DNA from: Carettochelys insculpta
Taxonomy: Eukaryota > Chordata > Testudines > Carettochelyidae
Direction: 5' to 3'
Assembly: GCF_033958435.1 (NCBI RefSeq)
Contig: NC_134138.1
Coordinates: forward strand, 178,048,798-178,112,797
DNA: 64,000 nt
Shown: positions 12,793-24,722 of the stretch, in pieces
Layout of the letters: each line of letters opens with the position of its first letter
How positions within the stretch are numbered: position 1 is the stretch's first letter
Translations under genes and position numbers: made by a program
The notes under the pieces: generated by a model
The model's input: only the letters and a program-made list of their open reading frames with translations
What the model was told of the DNA's origin: nothing
The model's database searches: none

Positions 12793-13162
12793 ATGTGCAT
12801 ATTTTAAAAATAATTAACTCACAATAATACTAACAAAAACATCTACCAAAACATGTCACTGAATAGTTGAGGGGACAGAGTAAACAAAAGAACAAATCAC
12901 ATGACAGATGTTATTTTCATTGCATATTGCATGGCTGAAAAGCACAGCATGAAAAGAGAAGGGTATGAAAAATGCATATGACATAATGCTGTACTGAGTT
13001 GGTCCCAACATGGAACTCAATCTTTTCTTTCTTATCTTCAAAGACCACCTAGTCTTGCTTATATCTCAGAACTGATTCCCTCTTACTCTTCTTTTACTTC
13101 TTTTTAATCCTTTCCTTACTGGCTCCTTCATCTCCCTATCTGTTTCATATCTATTAAACTGC

Positions 13163-13500
13163 CCACTTCTGTTAGGGGTGGCATCCGAGACTCAGGCTGC
13201 CCTCCCTGACAGGAGTGGGGAAACTGCTCCTGTCAGGGGCAGCGGCCTGACTCTTGGCTGCTGTCTCTGACATGAGTGGTTTCCCAGTCCTGAGAGTGGT
13301 GGGGAGCTGGGAACTAGGCAACAGCCTGAATCCTGGCTCCCCTCCTCTGGGAGAGCTGGGAAACTGACTGGGGAAGCAGCTCTGGTCAGTTTCCTGGATC
13401 CAATGAGTGGAGGGGAGTCAGGAGCTAAGAAGGTGCCCTGGTTGCCAATTCCCCTCCACTGTCTGGAGCCAGGAAACTGACTAAGGCTGCTGTCTGACCA
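13163..13500 (-). repeat. GC-rich repeat, inverse partner of 16686-17020
   Basis: The reverse complement of this block is very similar along its length to 16686-17020. Examples are TCAGTTTCCTGGCTCCAGACAGTGGAGGG, GGATCCAGGAAACTGACCAGAGCTGCTTCCCCAGTCAGTTTC and CCTGACAGGAGCAGTTTCCCCACTCCTGTCAGGGAGGGCAGCC. Internally it repeats GGAAACTG and CTGTCAGG modules in both orientations. It has no Tigger-like end here, so it is a core fragment. Confidence 0.85.
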
Positions 13501-13511
13501 ACCTCACTGTC

Positions 13512-13760
13512 CCTTTGCAGTACAGGTGCAAAGAATCTGAGGGAGGGATTCTGCACCTGCACATATTTCATTCCAGATTATGTAGCTAGATTACCCATGC
13601 CTGTATGTTCAATCAATTCACCTTAGAATTTTACTTGCTTAGGAAAAAGGTGACATACAATTACGAAGAATTACTTCACAATTACTTTACTACAGTACTA
13701 TTTGTTCCTATTATCGCTTATATGTATTCTAGTTGCTTTCTGAAGAGCTGTTCATTACAG
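13512..13760 (+). repeat. Local direct repeat, copy 1
   Basis: About 250 bp from TTTGCAGTACAGGTGCAAAG to AAGAGCTGTTCATTACAG. It is repeated about 626 bp further on with roughly one change per 15-20 bases. It immediately abuts the GC-rich block at 13163-13500, which is absent next to copy 2. Confidence 0.9.
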
Positions 13761-13920
13761 TGTCTTTGTATAAAACAGTGTCTTTGTACAAAATACTGTG
13801 TGTTATTGTACACATTGTAAACTCACTGGCAATACTTTTTGTTTATCCCCTGAGAAATATCTCATAGAACTTTTAAAGTTACAGCTAAAGCATCTAGTGT
13901 TAATGAATTGGCGCAAATAG

Positions 13921-14005
13921 ATGTCAGGGATGATGCTTGGTCCTGCCTAGAGGGCAGGGGACTGGACTAGATAACCTTCCGAGGTCCTTTCCTGTTCTAG
14001 TAGAT
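13921..14005 (+). mobile_element. CR1 3' end fragment (plus)
   Basis: Contains GATGCTTGGTCCTGCCTAGAGGGCAGGGGACTGGACTAGATAACCTTCCGAGGTCC, the CR1 3' untranslated signature (also seen at 46.9 kb and, inverted, at 30.2 kb). It lies between the two direct-repeat copies. Confidence 0.75.
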
Positions 14006-14136
14006 GTGTATCTCCAATTATGGGTTTTTTTATGTTAAGACATAAAAAGATTAGGTTTATTTTCACTATCTTAACTCTGTCCCTTGTGAATCCGTATTAT
14101 AATACAGTACCCAAACATATATGTGTGCCCCCACCA

Positions 14137-14386
14137 TCACTTTGCAGTACAGGTGCAAAGAATCTGAGGGAGGGCTTCTGCACCTGCACATATTTCATTT
14201 CAGATTATGTAGCTAGATTACCCATGCCTGTATGTTCAGTCAATTCGCCTTAGAATTTTACTTGCTTAGGAAATTATGACATATAATTATGAAGAATTAC
14301 TTCACAATTATTTTATTGCAGTACTATTTGTTCCTATTATTGCTTATATATATTCTAGTTACTTTCTGAAGAGCTGTTCATTACAG
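14137..14386 (+). repeat. Local direct repeat, copy 2
   Basis: Second copy of the 13512-13760 block in the same orientation. It keeps the TTTGCAGTACAGGTGC start, the CCCATGCCTGTATGTTCA middle and the GAGCTGTTCATTACAG end, with scattered transitions and one or two small indels. Upstream sequence differs from copy 1. Confidence 0.9.
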
Positions 14387-15127
14387 ACAGGGGTATAGGT
14401 GCTGACTCCATGGATGCACCAGACAAATTTGATTTGCTGCGGTCTCCTACCTTGATCTCCCACAAATGCACACACTCAAATGATGATGGCATTAATAGAT
14501 CCTTTGTTAAGCAAACAGAACACATTTTGTTTATGACAGTGTGTGGACTTTACATTTATTCGGCCCATGCTATCAAGCTGGTTTTATCATACAGGTTAAA
14601 AACCACAGAATGTCTAGCAGTTTTAAACAGTGTGATTTACAGACAGAAGTCAGTATTAAAATATGCAGTGACATTTTGCTAAGCAAAGATTCTTCAGGAC
14701 ACATTCACAGAAAAGGCTGCTAAACTGTTATGAATGTTATCTTAAGAACAATAAGGTGCTGTTACGGATTGTTTGCAACAGAAGGAACAAGGAAAAACTG
14801 ATGCAATTCAAAAAGTCAAAGAAAACAAAACAGTAATTATCTCATTTGGACTAAATTATCCTTTGACTAGTTATCCTTTTGACTTTGTCCTAATTCAGGA
14901 GACCAAATAATTTCTTGCTTGTGTGCAGTAATACCTGCTAGTCTATCTATGTCACTTTTGAGGCATTTTAAAAACATACAGTTAATATATACTCCTATAG
15001 AGTAGAGTACAGAATAACAAATAATTCAACACAAGCAGTTCATTAAGCCTGAGTGAAAACAAACACTCTGCATAATGAACTTGAGGTATAGACACCCCAG
15101 GCTACAGTTAAATATAAAAACATTTGG
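14387..15127. other. Intronic DNA, nothing recognised
   Basis: AT-rich sequence. The 90-codon open frame at 14410-14682 has no recognisable domain and no splice context. Confidence 0.45.
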
Positions 15128-15303
15128 AGATACGTATCTCCTAGAACTGCAAGAGACCTTAAGAGGTCATCTAGTCCAGTCCCTTGCTCAGGCCAAGCAC
15201 CACCTGTGATATCTATTTACCCCAAACGGCTTCTTCAAGGACTGAGCTCACAACCCTGGGTTTAGCAGGCCACTGCTCAAACCACCAAGTTATCCCTGCC
15301 CAC
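15128..15303 (-). mobile_element. tRNA-derived SINE with CR1-like tail (minus)
   Basis: On the minus strand it reads GGGATAACTTGGTGGTTTGAGCAGTGGCCTGCTAAACCC, then GGGTTGTGAGCTCAGTCCTTGA. These are degraded A-box (TRGYNNARNGG) and B-box-like motifs of a polymerase III promoter. A CR1-like tail follows (GGACTGGACTAGATGACCTCTTAAGGTCTCTTGCAGTTCTA). It has the same organisation as the copy at 53530-53745. Turtle polIII/SINEs with this architecture are long known. Confidence 0.8.
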
Positions 15304-16540
15304 AGTTATCAGTTACAGCTGGTAGTTCACTGTAGAGCCACTGAAGTCAGCGGAGAGTCTCTGATTTGCACCAGAAGAAAGGTTGGTCCTAAGCTTTATC
15401 AGAACAAAAGGGAAAATGAACATGAATCAAGGCCTCTATCAAAAATCTTCTGCCACAATACCAGCCACTATGTATTTAAAGTTAAAAACCATGAACATGA
15501 GAGCTCCAGCTGATGTCAACTGAAGTGGAAGTACATAGTGTTCTCTCAGACAGATTTCTCTCAAAATAGTCAAGACCCAAGACACACCGACTTTTTGTAC
15601 ATCAGTGCTGAAATCTAAACTGCACCCAGAAATGAACAAATAGGAAGCCAGTGAAATTGCTGAAGCGCTAGTAACCAGATGCAACCTGAAAGTTAATGGG
15701 ATTTAGGCTCCTAAGTCACTTTACAATATCTAGGTTCCTAAGTCATTTAGGTTTTACAACACTGAACACAGCAATAGCTAAATAGATTTACAAACCTGGG
15801 CCCAATTATTTAAGACTAAACCATGAAGCAGGTGGCCTGCAGTTTTCTGCAAGTCCTATAACTTCCACTTGGGCTTCAAGGGCAGCCGTTTATACAGATT
15901 GATGTGCTAATCCAGTCTGAGGTCACAAAAATCAGAGATAACTAGCAAATAAAGATGAGGACAGGTGTTTGTCCAACAGTGACAAAGTCTTTAAAAGCAG
16001 TCAGGCATTTAAATCCCATTTAAAAAGGGGGAAGAGACCAAGAGTACACTTCCAAGGTGAGGATTCCAGCTGATACCAAACTTGCATTTACACTATATTC
16101 TCCATAATCTTCCCACAAAAGTAAAACTGAAAGACAGACCAGCAACTGATGAGATGTCAGATTGCCAAAACAAGGCATATGTTCTGAAGCAGGCCTAAGA
16201 CTGAAGTCTCTACGTATCTTAACAGATGAGCCACTGGAAACTACAAAACTGAGACATTTAATATTTCTGTTTTGATTTACACAAATCACATATTTATAAG
16301 ACATCTCTTATCTGGATTTGAATTTAACCAATCTGAAATTCAGTGAATTTGTGAGAAAACTGGTGTAACTGGTTAATGACACATGTTTTAGCATAATAGA
16401 CCCTTGCACTGTGACAGATACCTGCCCATAGTTCAGGTACAGGGGTGTATGCACACACATATATAGATTTAACTTTATGGATTTTTCTCCTTTCCTGTTT
16501 ATGATTCAATTATATCTGTTCACTGATCATTTACAATGAG
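15304..16540. other. Intronic DNA with a possible ancient repeat
   Basis: About 15695-15770 contains TTAGGCTCCTAAGTCACTTTAC and GTTCCTAAGTCATTTAGG, which resembles an old interspersed repeat common in reptiles. The rest is unremarkable. Confidence 0.35.
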
Positions 16541-16583
16541 AGTGTGTCCACACTAGGAACTAACTTTGAAGTTAACTTTGGTT
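16541..16583 (+). mobile_element. Left end of a Harbinger-like MITE
   Basis: GAGTGTGTCCACACTAGGAACTAACTTTGAAGTTAACTTTG resembles the GTGTCTACACTAG..TTCGAAGTT left ends of the MITEs elsewhere in the window. The right end is not seen, so it is a fragment truncated by the following GC-rich element. Confidence 0.45.
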
Positions 16584-17173
16584 CCCAGCTCCCCATGAGC
16601 TTGTCAGTTTCCTGGGTCCTCCAAGTGGAGGAGAGATGGGAATCAGGAAGCAGCCTGGCTCACCTCCCCTTGCAGAGCTGGGAAACTGACCAGGACAGCA
16701 GCCTTGATCAGTTTCCTGGCTCCAGACAGTGGAGGGAAATTGGCAACCAGGGCACCTTAGCTCCCAACTCCACTCCACTCCTTGGATCCAGGAAACTGAC
16801 CAGAGCTGCTTCCCCAGTCAGTTTCTCAGCTCTCCAAGAGGAGGGGAGCCGGGATTCAGGCTGTTGCCTAGTTCCCAGCTCTCCATCACTCTCAGGACTG
16901 GGAAAACACTCCTGTCAGAGGCAGCAGCTTAGAGTCAGGCTGCTGTCCCTGACAGGAGCAGTTTCCCCACTCCTGTCAGGGAGGGCAGCCTGACTCTCGG
17001 CTGCCACACCTAACCGGACTGGCTGTCACCCTGACAGGAGCAGCTGCCTCCCCTGACCAGAGTCAGGCTGCTGCCCCTGACAGGAACAGCTTCCCCACTT
17101 CTGTCAGGGGCAGCAGTTGCATTAACCCAAAACACGTGCAACTTGGTTGCGCATACCTGGAGGGTTTACTGTA
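16584..17173 (+). mobile_element. GC-rich minisatellite-bearing element with Tigger-like right end
   Basis: A block of about 540 bp built from degenerate repeats of CTGACAGGAGCAG.TTCCCC and GGGAAACTGACC..CAG in both orientations. It ends with CAACTTGGTTGCGCATACCTGGAGGGTTTACTG followed by TA. Inverted, that terminus is CAGTAAACCCTCC, the pogo/Tigger style terminus (TA target). The matching left terminus is not present. The open frames of up to 149 codons on both strands are by-products of the repeats. The 16686-17020 part is the inverse partner of 13163-13500. Confidence 0.65.
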
Positions 17174-17325
17174 TGTGAGTTTACTATTTATACATCTGAA
17201 TAGAAAGAGATGGAATTAGAACTGTTTTGAAGTTGATGACAGTTTAAGTTAAACCAGAACCTCTTTTATAAAGCCCTGCATGCAATCGGTGTGGAATACA
17301 TTCAGATCTGCAAAGTCCCACACAT

Positions 17326-17742
17326 ATGTTAAACACCATCACTGGACCTAACCAGGTTACTCACAGAATCACGGGCACTTTCTCATGCTCCTCTGCTAAC
17401 ATCATATGTGCCATCATGTGCCAACAATGCCCAGATGCTTTGTATATTGGACAGACCTCTAACTCCCTTAGACAAAGGGTCAATGGGCACAAAACAGACA
17501 TCAAAACACTCCAGATTCACAAACCAGTTAGTCAACATTTTAATGGAATGGGGCATTCTGTCAATGACCTCAAGGTATGTGTGTTACTGAAAAGGAATTA
17601 TCGCACCGTTCTGGAAAGGGAAACAGCCGAGTTGGCTTTTATATTCAAATTCGGCACATTAACACATGGTTTAAATTGTGATGGGAACTTTCCGAGTCAC
17701 TATAGGGGCTCGCCTGCGTACTTGGCTCAATCTAATTCTTGA
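17326..17742 (+). pseudogene. Penelope-like GIY-YIG endonuclease fragment
   Basis: A 138-codon open frame without the reverse transcriptase part. It contains CxxC (CQQC), then LYIGQT (the YIG element), LRQRVNGH with the conserved Arg, PVSQHFN, and a later LERETAELAFIFKFGTL.HGLN containing the conserved Glu region. In Penelope-like elements this nuclease sits C-terminal to reverse transcriptase and nicks the target for insertion. The open reading from motif to stop is intact, but the N-terminal enzyme is missing. The ATG at 17326 is therefore only the first Met in a truncated ORF and no product is expected. Confidence 0.85.
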
Positions 17743-17961
17743 CCTTCCCCCCACCCCTCCACTCTCTGATTTGCTCACCTTGATTATCTTTTTCTGATTT
17801 GTCCTCCTTGCTTACTGTTTTTGGTTCTCTATGCCTTAAATATTGAGTCTGTTCTGGTCTGGCTATGGTCTGAAGAAGTGGGTCTGTCCCACGAAAGCTC
17901 ACCTAATAGCCTATTTTGCTAGTCTTTAAAGTGCTACTTGACTGCTTTTTGTTTTGATATG
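17326..17961 (+). mobile_element. Penelope-like element, 3' portion
   Basis: A 5'-truncated Penelope-like retroelement. It has the GIY-YIG endonuclease end of the ORF, then a non-coding tail with TGAAGAAGTGGGTCTGTCCCACGAAAGCTCACCTAATA and GTCTTTAAAGTGCTACTTGACTGCTTTTTG, a tail shared with 28656-28778. Penelope-like elements are typically truncated at the 5' end, as here. Confidence 0.85.
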
Positions 17962-20124
17962 TTAAATCTGTCACACACCTTATATGGTCTACCTATAGCC
18001 ACAGATTTGCAAGTTTCTAGTTAAAAAAGTTTGTATCTGCATCTTATCTTCAAACTTTACAAATGGTCTGTGGATATCTGTGGATTTGCAGAGCTCTGAA
18101 GATCTCCACCTCATTATTACTTCCTCGTCCGTCTGTGGGCCACATTGAATAGTGTTCTGCTTTCATTCCACTGATGGAAAACTAACTTCACATTAACTTG
18201 GAATGAAATTTGTGGTCATTTAATTGCCTCTCCTTTTGACAATTTGAAAAGGCAAAAGAGCCCACCTAACTTGAGAACAAGGCATAAAATCACTCATTTA
18301 TGTCTTGTTAATTATTTAGACATGTTACAGCTTGAGTTAAAAATGGCTTCTGTGAAATTCTCATCTTGCAGTCCATGTTGTGAATTTGGGGAAAGTTTCT
18401 CCTGTTTTTCAGTAATGCTTTGAAAAATGACAATATCGAATGAGTCATTCAATATACCAACAGACAAACCACAGAATTCAATAAATAATGAATTTGCATA
18501 CAATGAAGATAATACATGTCTGTACACTGAGTAGGCAATGCAGAATTTTATGTCTAAATTAGTTTACTATTAGATTTATCGAGTGGGGAGTACGGAGGCT
18601 GGTGATTGGGAATCTTAGAATACTTCATTCTCATAAAGAACTCAGTTAAAAAGTATACAACATAAGAAAGTCAAATAATTTTAAGCCACATTGAAACATG
18701 CAGTCCCAAATATGCTTAAAACAGATGATGGATTGCTCAACAAAACCACATCAGCATTTTAATAGTGACAAAAAATTATGGCTTCCTTTGCTAGTTTGTA
18801 TCTAAAGAGTCATCACACTGATGTACACACAAAAGTAATAGGCCATGTACTATTATTGATTAAGGTATGTCCTCAACTCGGAACCTTCATTTATTAGTCT
18901 CCTAAGTATCTGACTTCATAAAATGTATACAAATTCCATAATCAGTGCTTTTATGACTCTACATATGGAACACCAGATCTTAATTGTTTTCATGTCAGTG
19001 TGTTTAGAAAGGGAACTTAGGATACGTAAATGACTTAAGTACTGCTAAAGACATGCTGAACTACAGTGAAGAATATGATTAAATGGATGACTGACTAGAC
19101 CAAGAAGCAGAAAAGAAATTAAAATGGAATGTTGTTTCAGAGATTATTCCTATTTTATTCCACTTCAGCAGAAAATGTGTAAAGAGCCTGAAAAGCAGTC
19201 TCTCTGTATGAACAATTAGAAAATGACATTGACCTGACTGACATACAAGCTGTTATCATCAGTGACTATTTCATTGCCCGGTAAGTCATAAGCAACTTAT
19301 CATACCACCCTATTCACTTGAATCTAGACAACTAAATTTATTTTATTTTTCTTTTGTCAGGATTATAACCCAATCCATTACATGACAGATTTGAACTTGC
19401 AGTCTTGAGAATCACCAAATTAACCAATGATATAGTGGTAAAGTTAGGGTCAAGTTCTGAAGTTCTTACTCAAAGTGCATTGAATTTTCAGTCCCAACTC
19501 CACATTAATTTGAATGGACAGCTTTGTTTAAGTATTTATCGCATGATAGGGCTATAATGTTTTACTTAGTCATTACTGAAGCAAGCTCCTAATACCTAAA
19601 TATCACAGCATTGTATTGCCTTCAGGCCAAAACATTGTCTTTGTGAACTCAGTAGGAGTTTTGTCATACCAAAAGATAAACATTAATAAATAATCATGCT
19701 AATTATCTCCAGTAATCACACCCATTTGGCAGCAAGTGGAGAAAACCCTCTGAACCTGTAACATCAGTCCTTACAGCAGTGATATGTTAAATACAACTTC
19801 AGAACACGGTTGTTGTCAAAACACAACCATGTTATGTGCCAGCTGCAAGCTTTATGCTAATGAGTCTGAGTGGGACAAGCTGGAAGGGGCACTGCTCCTT
19901 TAAGAGCTTCTCTGCAATATAGGGGAGAGGCTTACAGTGATGGACAGGAAGGGCAGGATATAGTGGGGGCCAGCTCAAGATCACTGCATTCCCCTTCCTT
20001 CTAACTGGAAGAATGGGAGGGATTTCTATACCCCATGACATCACAAAATGGCCTCTTTACCAAGACTGTGTAAGAGCATCCACCTACACCTATATGCTTG
20101 AAATAGCGAAGTAAAATCCCGTGT
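17962..20124. other. Intronic DNA, no gene recognised
   Basis: About 2.1 kb of AT-rich sequence with no domain-bearing frame and no repeat termini that I can identify. Confidence 0.5.
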
Positions 20125-20480
20125 AATTAAGTTTAACCAGTTAATTGATTAAATAGGGAAGGAAGAGTATCTGGGAATGCCATTCCAGGCCACACGGACT
20201 TAAGCAGCCCCCACCCACCCAACCGCCACAGGTGGGAACTGCTCCGACCAGCTTGGAGTACCCCTGCTGGCAGCTCTCTCAGGTCAGGCCCACCACAGTA
20301 AGGGCTGCTCCAGTGGGGCTGCAGTGCCTCCACCCACAGTGAGCCCCACAGGGCTGCAGTACCTCCCTGCCTCTGGTGAGTGGGTGGGACCTGTTCCAAC
20401 CCCACTGGTTAACTGTAACTGGTAAGCCTCATCCATTAAGAGCAAGGCTTACTGTTAATTGGTTAACGATTAACATCCCT
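20125..20480. mobile_element. hAT-like MITE
   Basis: Right end GTTAATTGGTTAACGATTAACATCCCT and left end AAGTTTAACCAGTTAATTGATTAAATAGGG enclose a GC-rich core with repeated CCACAGT/GGGGCTGCAGT words. The inverted right end, AGGGATGTTAATCG-TTAACC, matches a reptile hAT MITE I recognise. The left end is degraded and no target duplication was secured. Confidence 0.55.
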
Positions 20481-20575
20481 AACTTGGAATAGCACTGGGT
20501 TTTGTTTTGATACACTGTTGCATTACCACATTACCCCTTATCCTTGGTAGGGGGGGAGCTGAGGAGAAATCAGTT

Positions 20576-20975
20576 ATTAACCTGTTCTGTAACGTTCTTC
20601 AAAATGTGTTCCACGTGTCCCTTCTATTCCTGGTGTGCGTCTGCCCCATAGACAATCCTCAGAAATTTTCCCATCAGTAGTACCTGTTGCAACAACCTGA
20701 GAGGCCTCTGCTATTGAGTGCCATGATGTCCAAGTGCAAAGGGCAATGTCACCCCAACTCCCTCAGTTTCTTCCTCTTGGACAACTCAGATGTGGAGAAG
20801 GATGATGATGGATCAGGGAATAGACACACACAGCACATCTCAAATAACATTTCTGGAATACTTCAATATTTTTCCCTTTCAAATGACTGCACATGTTCAT
20901 TCTACTTTTGGTGACTCCCACAAGCAAGAAACTCGCAGGGAAGTGTGGAGTCTATCCAAATAAAAGCTGAAGAAC
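20576..20975. repeat. Interspersed repeat of a turtle family, possibly LTR-related
   Basis: CTGTTCTGTAACGTTCTTCAAAATGTGTTCCACGTGTCCCTTCTATTCC...GGTGTGCG resembles a reptile repeat I know by 'GTAACTGTTGTTCTTCGAGATGTGTTGCTCATGTCC'. It may be linked to the adjacent 2 kb of non-unique-looking sequence, but I cannot place it in a class from sequence alone. Confidence 0.45.
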
Positions 20976-23757
20976 AACTCACAGAATTCTGGCATCTTTT
21001 CTAGACTGCTGAGTGATCAGATGCAAATATTTGAATGAAACACCAAGATGCCACTCAACAAATGTCCTAGATATGAAGTTGCACAAAAAACGTGACAGAG
21101 GCCACTCAATAACTCTGTTTGGTGGGATAACCACAGCCAGATTGTAGATGCAGCAAATACAGGAAACAGTGCAAAATGAAATTCTCTGGTAAGAGAGTAG
21201 AAGCCCCTTCATCCTGTCTATAACCACAACAAATCGTTAAGTCCACAAATAGAAATGGTTAGTTCTGTTGATGTAAAACACCCATGTCCCTTCAATATCT
21301 TGGGTGCATGGGTCCTCCTTATCCCTTCAGGAGCAAACCTTGAGGTAGAACAATAGGTAAGTAAATCAAGTAATTGATATGAAAGTTCAATGCCACTTTA
21401 GTGAAAATCTTTAGATGAGACCATAGGCCCACAGTGGCATTCAAGACAATTGAATAAAGACGCTCAGACATCAGCACTTGCAGCTCTGCCACATTCCTAG
21501 CTGAAGTGATGGGTACCAAAATAAGACACATATATTTGTAGGTGTATATAGAACATGCTGCTAAAGGCTCAAACAGAAGTCTTAACAAAAGTTGGAAGTG
21601 AACATAGTATTTGTGTTCAGCCTTTTTGTATGTGGGAGAAGGGATGAAGGAATCTGCCACAGAGATGCAATAGACTCTGCAATTGCCTCATTGATAGGTG
21701 AGGCTACCTTGGATGTTAATATCTGTGAAGTGATCAGAGAACTTCTACTTCCTACAGTAGGACCCTCAAGCCTTTCCAATAACTCTTAGTGAGCTCTGTA
21801 ATCACCATGAGATAGCAAGATGCCTCCCAAGGAAGCCTCATCATTAGGAGAGTATAATGAAACCAACATCAGCTGAGTCTGGCCTTCTTCAAGAAAGGTC
21901 TTCAGTAGGCTCCTCGTAAACCACTTTCTCTGGTTGGGTATCAAGCTGGGCTACAGAAGAGTAGAATCTCTATGTTCCCACAAGGATACAGAGCAGGAAA
22001 AATGTGAATAGAATCCGGCAACTGAGGGAGAACCTCAGAGGTGCCAAAAGTGCCACTATAATATTGCCACCAGACCCTAATGACCTCCTGGCCATATGTC
22101 CAATCCTCAAGCAAGTTCCAAGTTGTGGTGGATAGCTCAGAAGTAATGAGATGGTCTCTCAGGGGGACACGTAGGAGCCTACCTCCAAATCAGAACAGGA
22201 ATAATCCTCATCTGCTTACCAAGACGAGGCTGTGTCTCGCATTGCTGGAGATCAGTGCTTTACCTTAGATAGTACCAATGTGTGGGCAGTCTAAAATAAA
22301 GGAGATTGTCAAGTGGTTGAGTATGGCACAAAAGTAACTGGAACCATGAGGTCTTCTGGTATTGGGGTCATGGTGTCTTTCACTGCCTGGCACCCAGGAA
22401 CAATCAATTGAGCAAGTGCCTTGCTTCTGCAAATGCCTCCAGCATGCTCAGTACTGAGATGATTGGAACTCATTGCAGTGCTGTGGATATTGAAGGTCCT
22501 GCTTTGGGGCCCTGGACTTGAAAGTGCCTGCCCCAGTGCCAGAATCAATTGTGCAAGTTTTCCTGCTGCCAGAGGAGAGGTGTGCTTGGATTTTGACACC
22601 ATTTTGCTTTTATCCACATGCATAGAGGATTCAAGTGTTGGCCACCTTCCTCTCTTGTTTTTCCCCTAAAGGTCTTATGTCTCCTCTTAGGCACCAGAGA
22701 TGGGGGAGCAGTGCAAGAACCGAGGCAGCATAGTAGGTATGAAGTGAAAGCGCTCCATGCCAAGCCAGAGCAGCTAGGATCTGCAGGAGAGTGCAGGGTC
22801 AGCTCCATCCACAGGAACTGGAGCCTGCCTTCTCTAGATTTTATACTCCTCAGCCTGACGTCTTTGTACATTAGTCAGCAATCCTGAATATGTGATTTTC
22901 TGTCCTGCCCACCCACTCCTAGCAGCTTTGGGTTCTGGAAATGGGAAGAAACAGACCCACAAACTGGGGAACCAAAGCAAGGTAATTTTATCTACCACCA
23001 CATAGTAGCTTAAAAAAATTAGGCAACTATTTACAAGAATTTACAACACCCTGAGAATAAGCCACTCTAAGGCAAGTAAATCACTTGCCATGACAGTCAC
23101 CGGTAATGGGAAAAAAGTGATGGCAGGGTCAAGTGGGTCATCCCTTTATACCAGAATACAGTAGTGTGCAACAGTACTGGGCAGTGAATTCTTACTCCTC
23201 ATCAATGGAGAGCCAGCCACCTCCATTTCCTGGCTCCATTTAAATGAGGTGAGGAGGAGGGTTGAGACTGGTATGGCTGGATCAGTGGAGCACTATCTGT
23301 TTTCTTCTTACACTGTACAAACGGTTGTTGGATACTTCCTGATATTATAAGAGAATAAAGTTGCAACCTAATGAAACCACATCCATGGCCTCCTGTTTTA
23401 CTTTTGCTGTGGACAAGCAGAGCAACATCTGTCTTTGACAGATGGAAATTAATAATTTCATAGCATTTTTCATTAAAAATTGTGGAAACGACATGTTCTG
23501 GACGAATCCCTTCACGCTAAATTAGATACATCATTATTCCTTGGAGCTTTTCTTCTGGAATATCTCTGCCTCAGACACTAATCCCCTGTGAGAGAAGTTA
23601 TAATCCTTTTATATCCTTGGGTGGAGCTAAATGAATCTACTGGCTAGCAAGAGTCAGCAATAACTCCACTGTACCATCATAAACCATCAAAAGGGTCAAC
23701 TGGCTGCTACCATGATGCCACAATAGAGGTCTCCATCTTTTCTGTATGGGCCTACGT
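20976..23757. other. Unassigned DNA, possibly an old retroelement body
   Basis: Moderately GC-rich with overlapping short frames on both strands (for example 22309-22871). No protease, RT or gag motif can be read. It may belong with the repeat at 20576-20975. Confidence 0.3.
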
Positions 23758-24187
23758 CATGGCTATGTCTACACTAGTCCAAAACTTCGAAATGGCCATG
23801 CAAATGGCCATTTTGAAGTTTACTAATGAAGCACTGAAATACGTATTCAGCATCTTATTGGAATGCCGGCAGCCGCGGCACTTCAAAATTGATGCAGCTC
23901 ACCGCCACATGGCTCATCCAGACGGGGGTCCTTTTCGAAAGGACCCCACCAACTTCAAAATCCCCTTATTCCTATTTACTGATAGGAATAAGGGGATTTC
24001 AAAGTTGCCGGGGTCTTTTTGAAAAGGAGCCCCATCTAGACAAGCTGCGTAGCAGCGAGCCACGGCAATTTTGAAGTGCTGTGGCTGCCAGCATGCTAAT
24101 GAGGCGCTGAATATGTATTTCAGCGCTTCATGAGTAAACTTCGAAATGGCCATTTCGAAGTTTTGGGCTAGTGTAGACACAGCCAAT
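23758..24187. mobile_element. Palindromic Harbinger MITE (family A)
   Basis: The element is 23761-24184: GGCTATGTCTACACTAG... to ...CTAGTGTAGACACAGCC, flanked by CAT and AAT (one mismatch). It is a near-perfect long hairpin: AACTTCGAAATGGCCATGCAAATGGCC at the left, its inverse at the right, and a centre of GGGGATTTTGAAGTTGG..CTTATTCCTATTTACTGATAGGAATAAG. The in-frame protein-like readings on both strands only mirror the palindrome. Confidence 0.9.
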
Positions 24188-24224
24188 GATACATAAACTT
24201 GCACCTCTGTGTCACTGGTTTCAA

Positions 24225-24462
24225 TGAATATATCTATACTGCAATTTAAAACCTCTGTCTGGTGCGTGCCGGTTGATTTAGGATAAGAGGCTTGGGCTAA
24301 GGGACTGTATAACTTTTCTGTAGACAGCTGGGAGTATTGCTGAAGCTCAGTCTCTGAGACCCTGGAAGGCGGGAGGCTCCCAAAGCTTGGGACACAGCCT
24401 GAGACCAGTTAAACAACTGGAATGGGCCTCCTGCGGGGGTTAAACAGCAACATAGATATATC
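24225..24462. mobile_element. MITE with ATATCTAT termini
   Basis: ATATATCTATACTGCAATTTAAAACC at the left and GGGTTAAACAGCAACATAGATATAT at the right are imperfect inverse copies. The core has inverse GGGCTCCC/GGGAGCC words. It resembles a reptile MITE with 'CTACACTGCAATTAAA' ends. Confidence 0.65.
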
Positions 24463-24722
24463 CAATCTGACCTCAGTCAACAGTAAATGAGAACTCTTTA
24501 CAGTTTAATATCAGTTAGGTAACTTTGATATGTGATGTTACTTCACATAGAACCTCCACATAAACCACAACCTTTTACAGTGTAGACTCTATGCATGCAA
24601 TCGCTATAGCTATATAATGTAATCTATAATTTTTTTGCTTCTCTCCCCCATTTTCCTTTGCGTGCATCACTTTTTTACACTCTTTTGATCTTCTGGGACC
24701 ATGTAGATAGCTAGATAGGTAG

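Noticed and set aside
15128..15303. Functional tRNA gene
   Set aside because: The A- and B-box-like motifs belong to a SINE head. The cloverleaf is not complete and a CR1-like tail follows.
16544..16993. 149-codon plus-strand frame
   Set aside because: Composed of repeated GC-rich modules, with equally open frames on the other strand. No domain.
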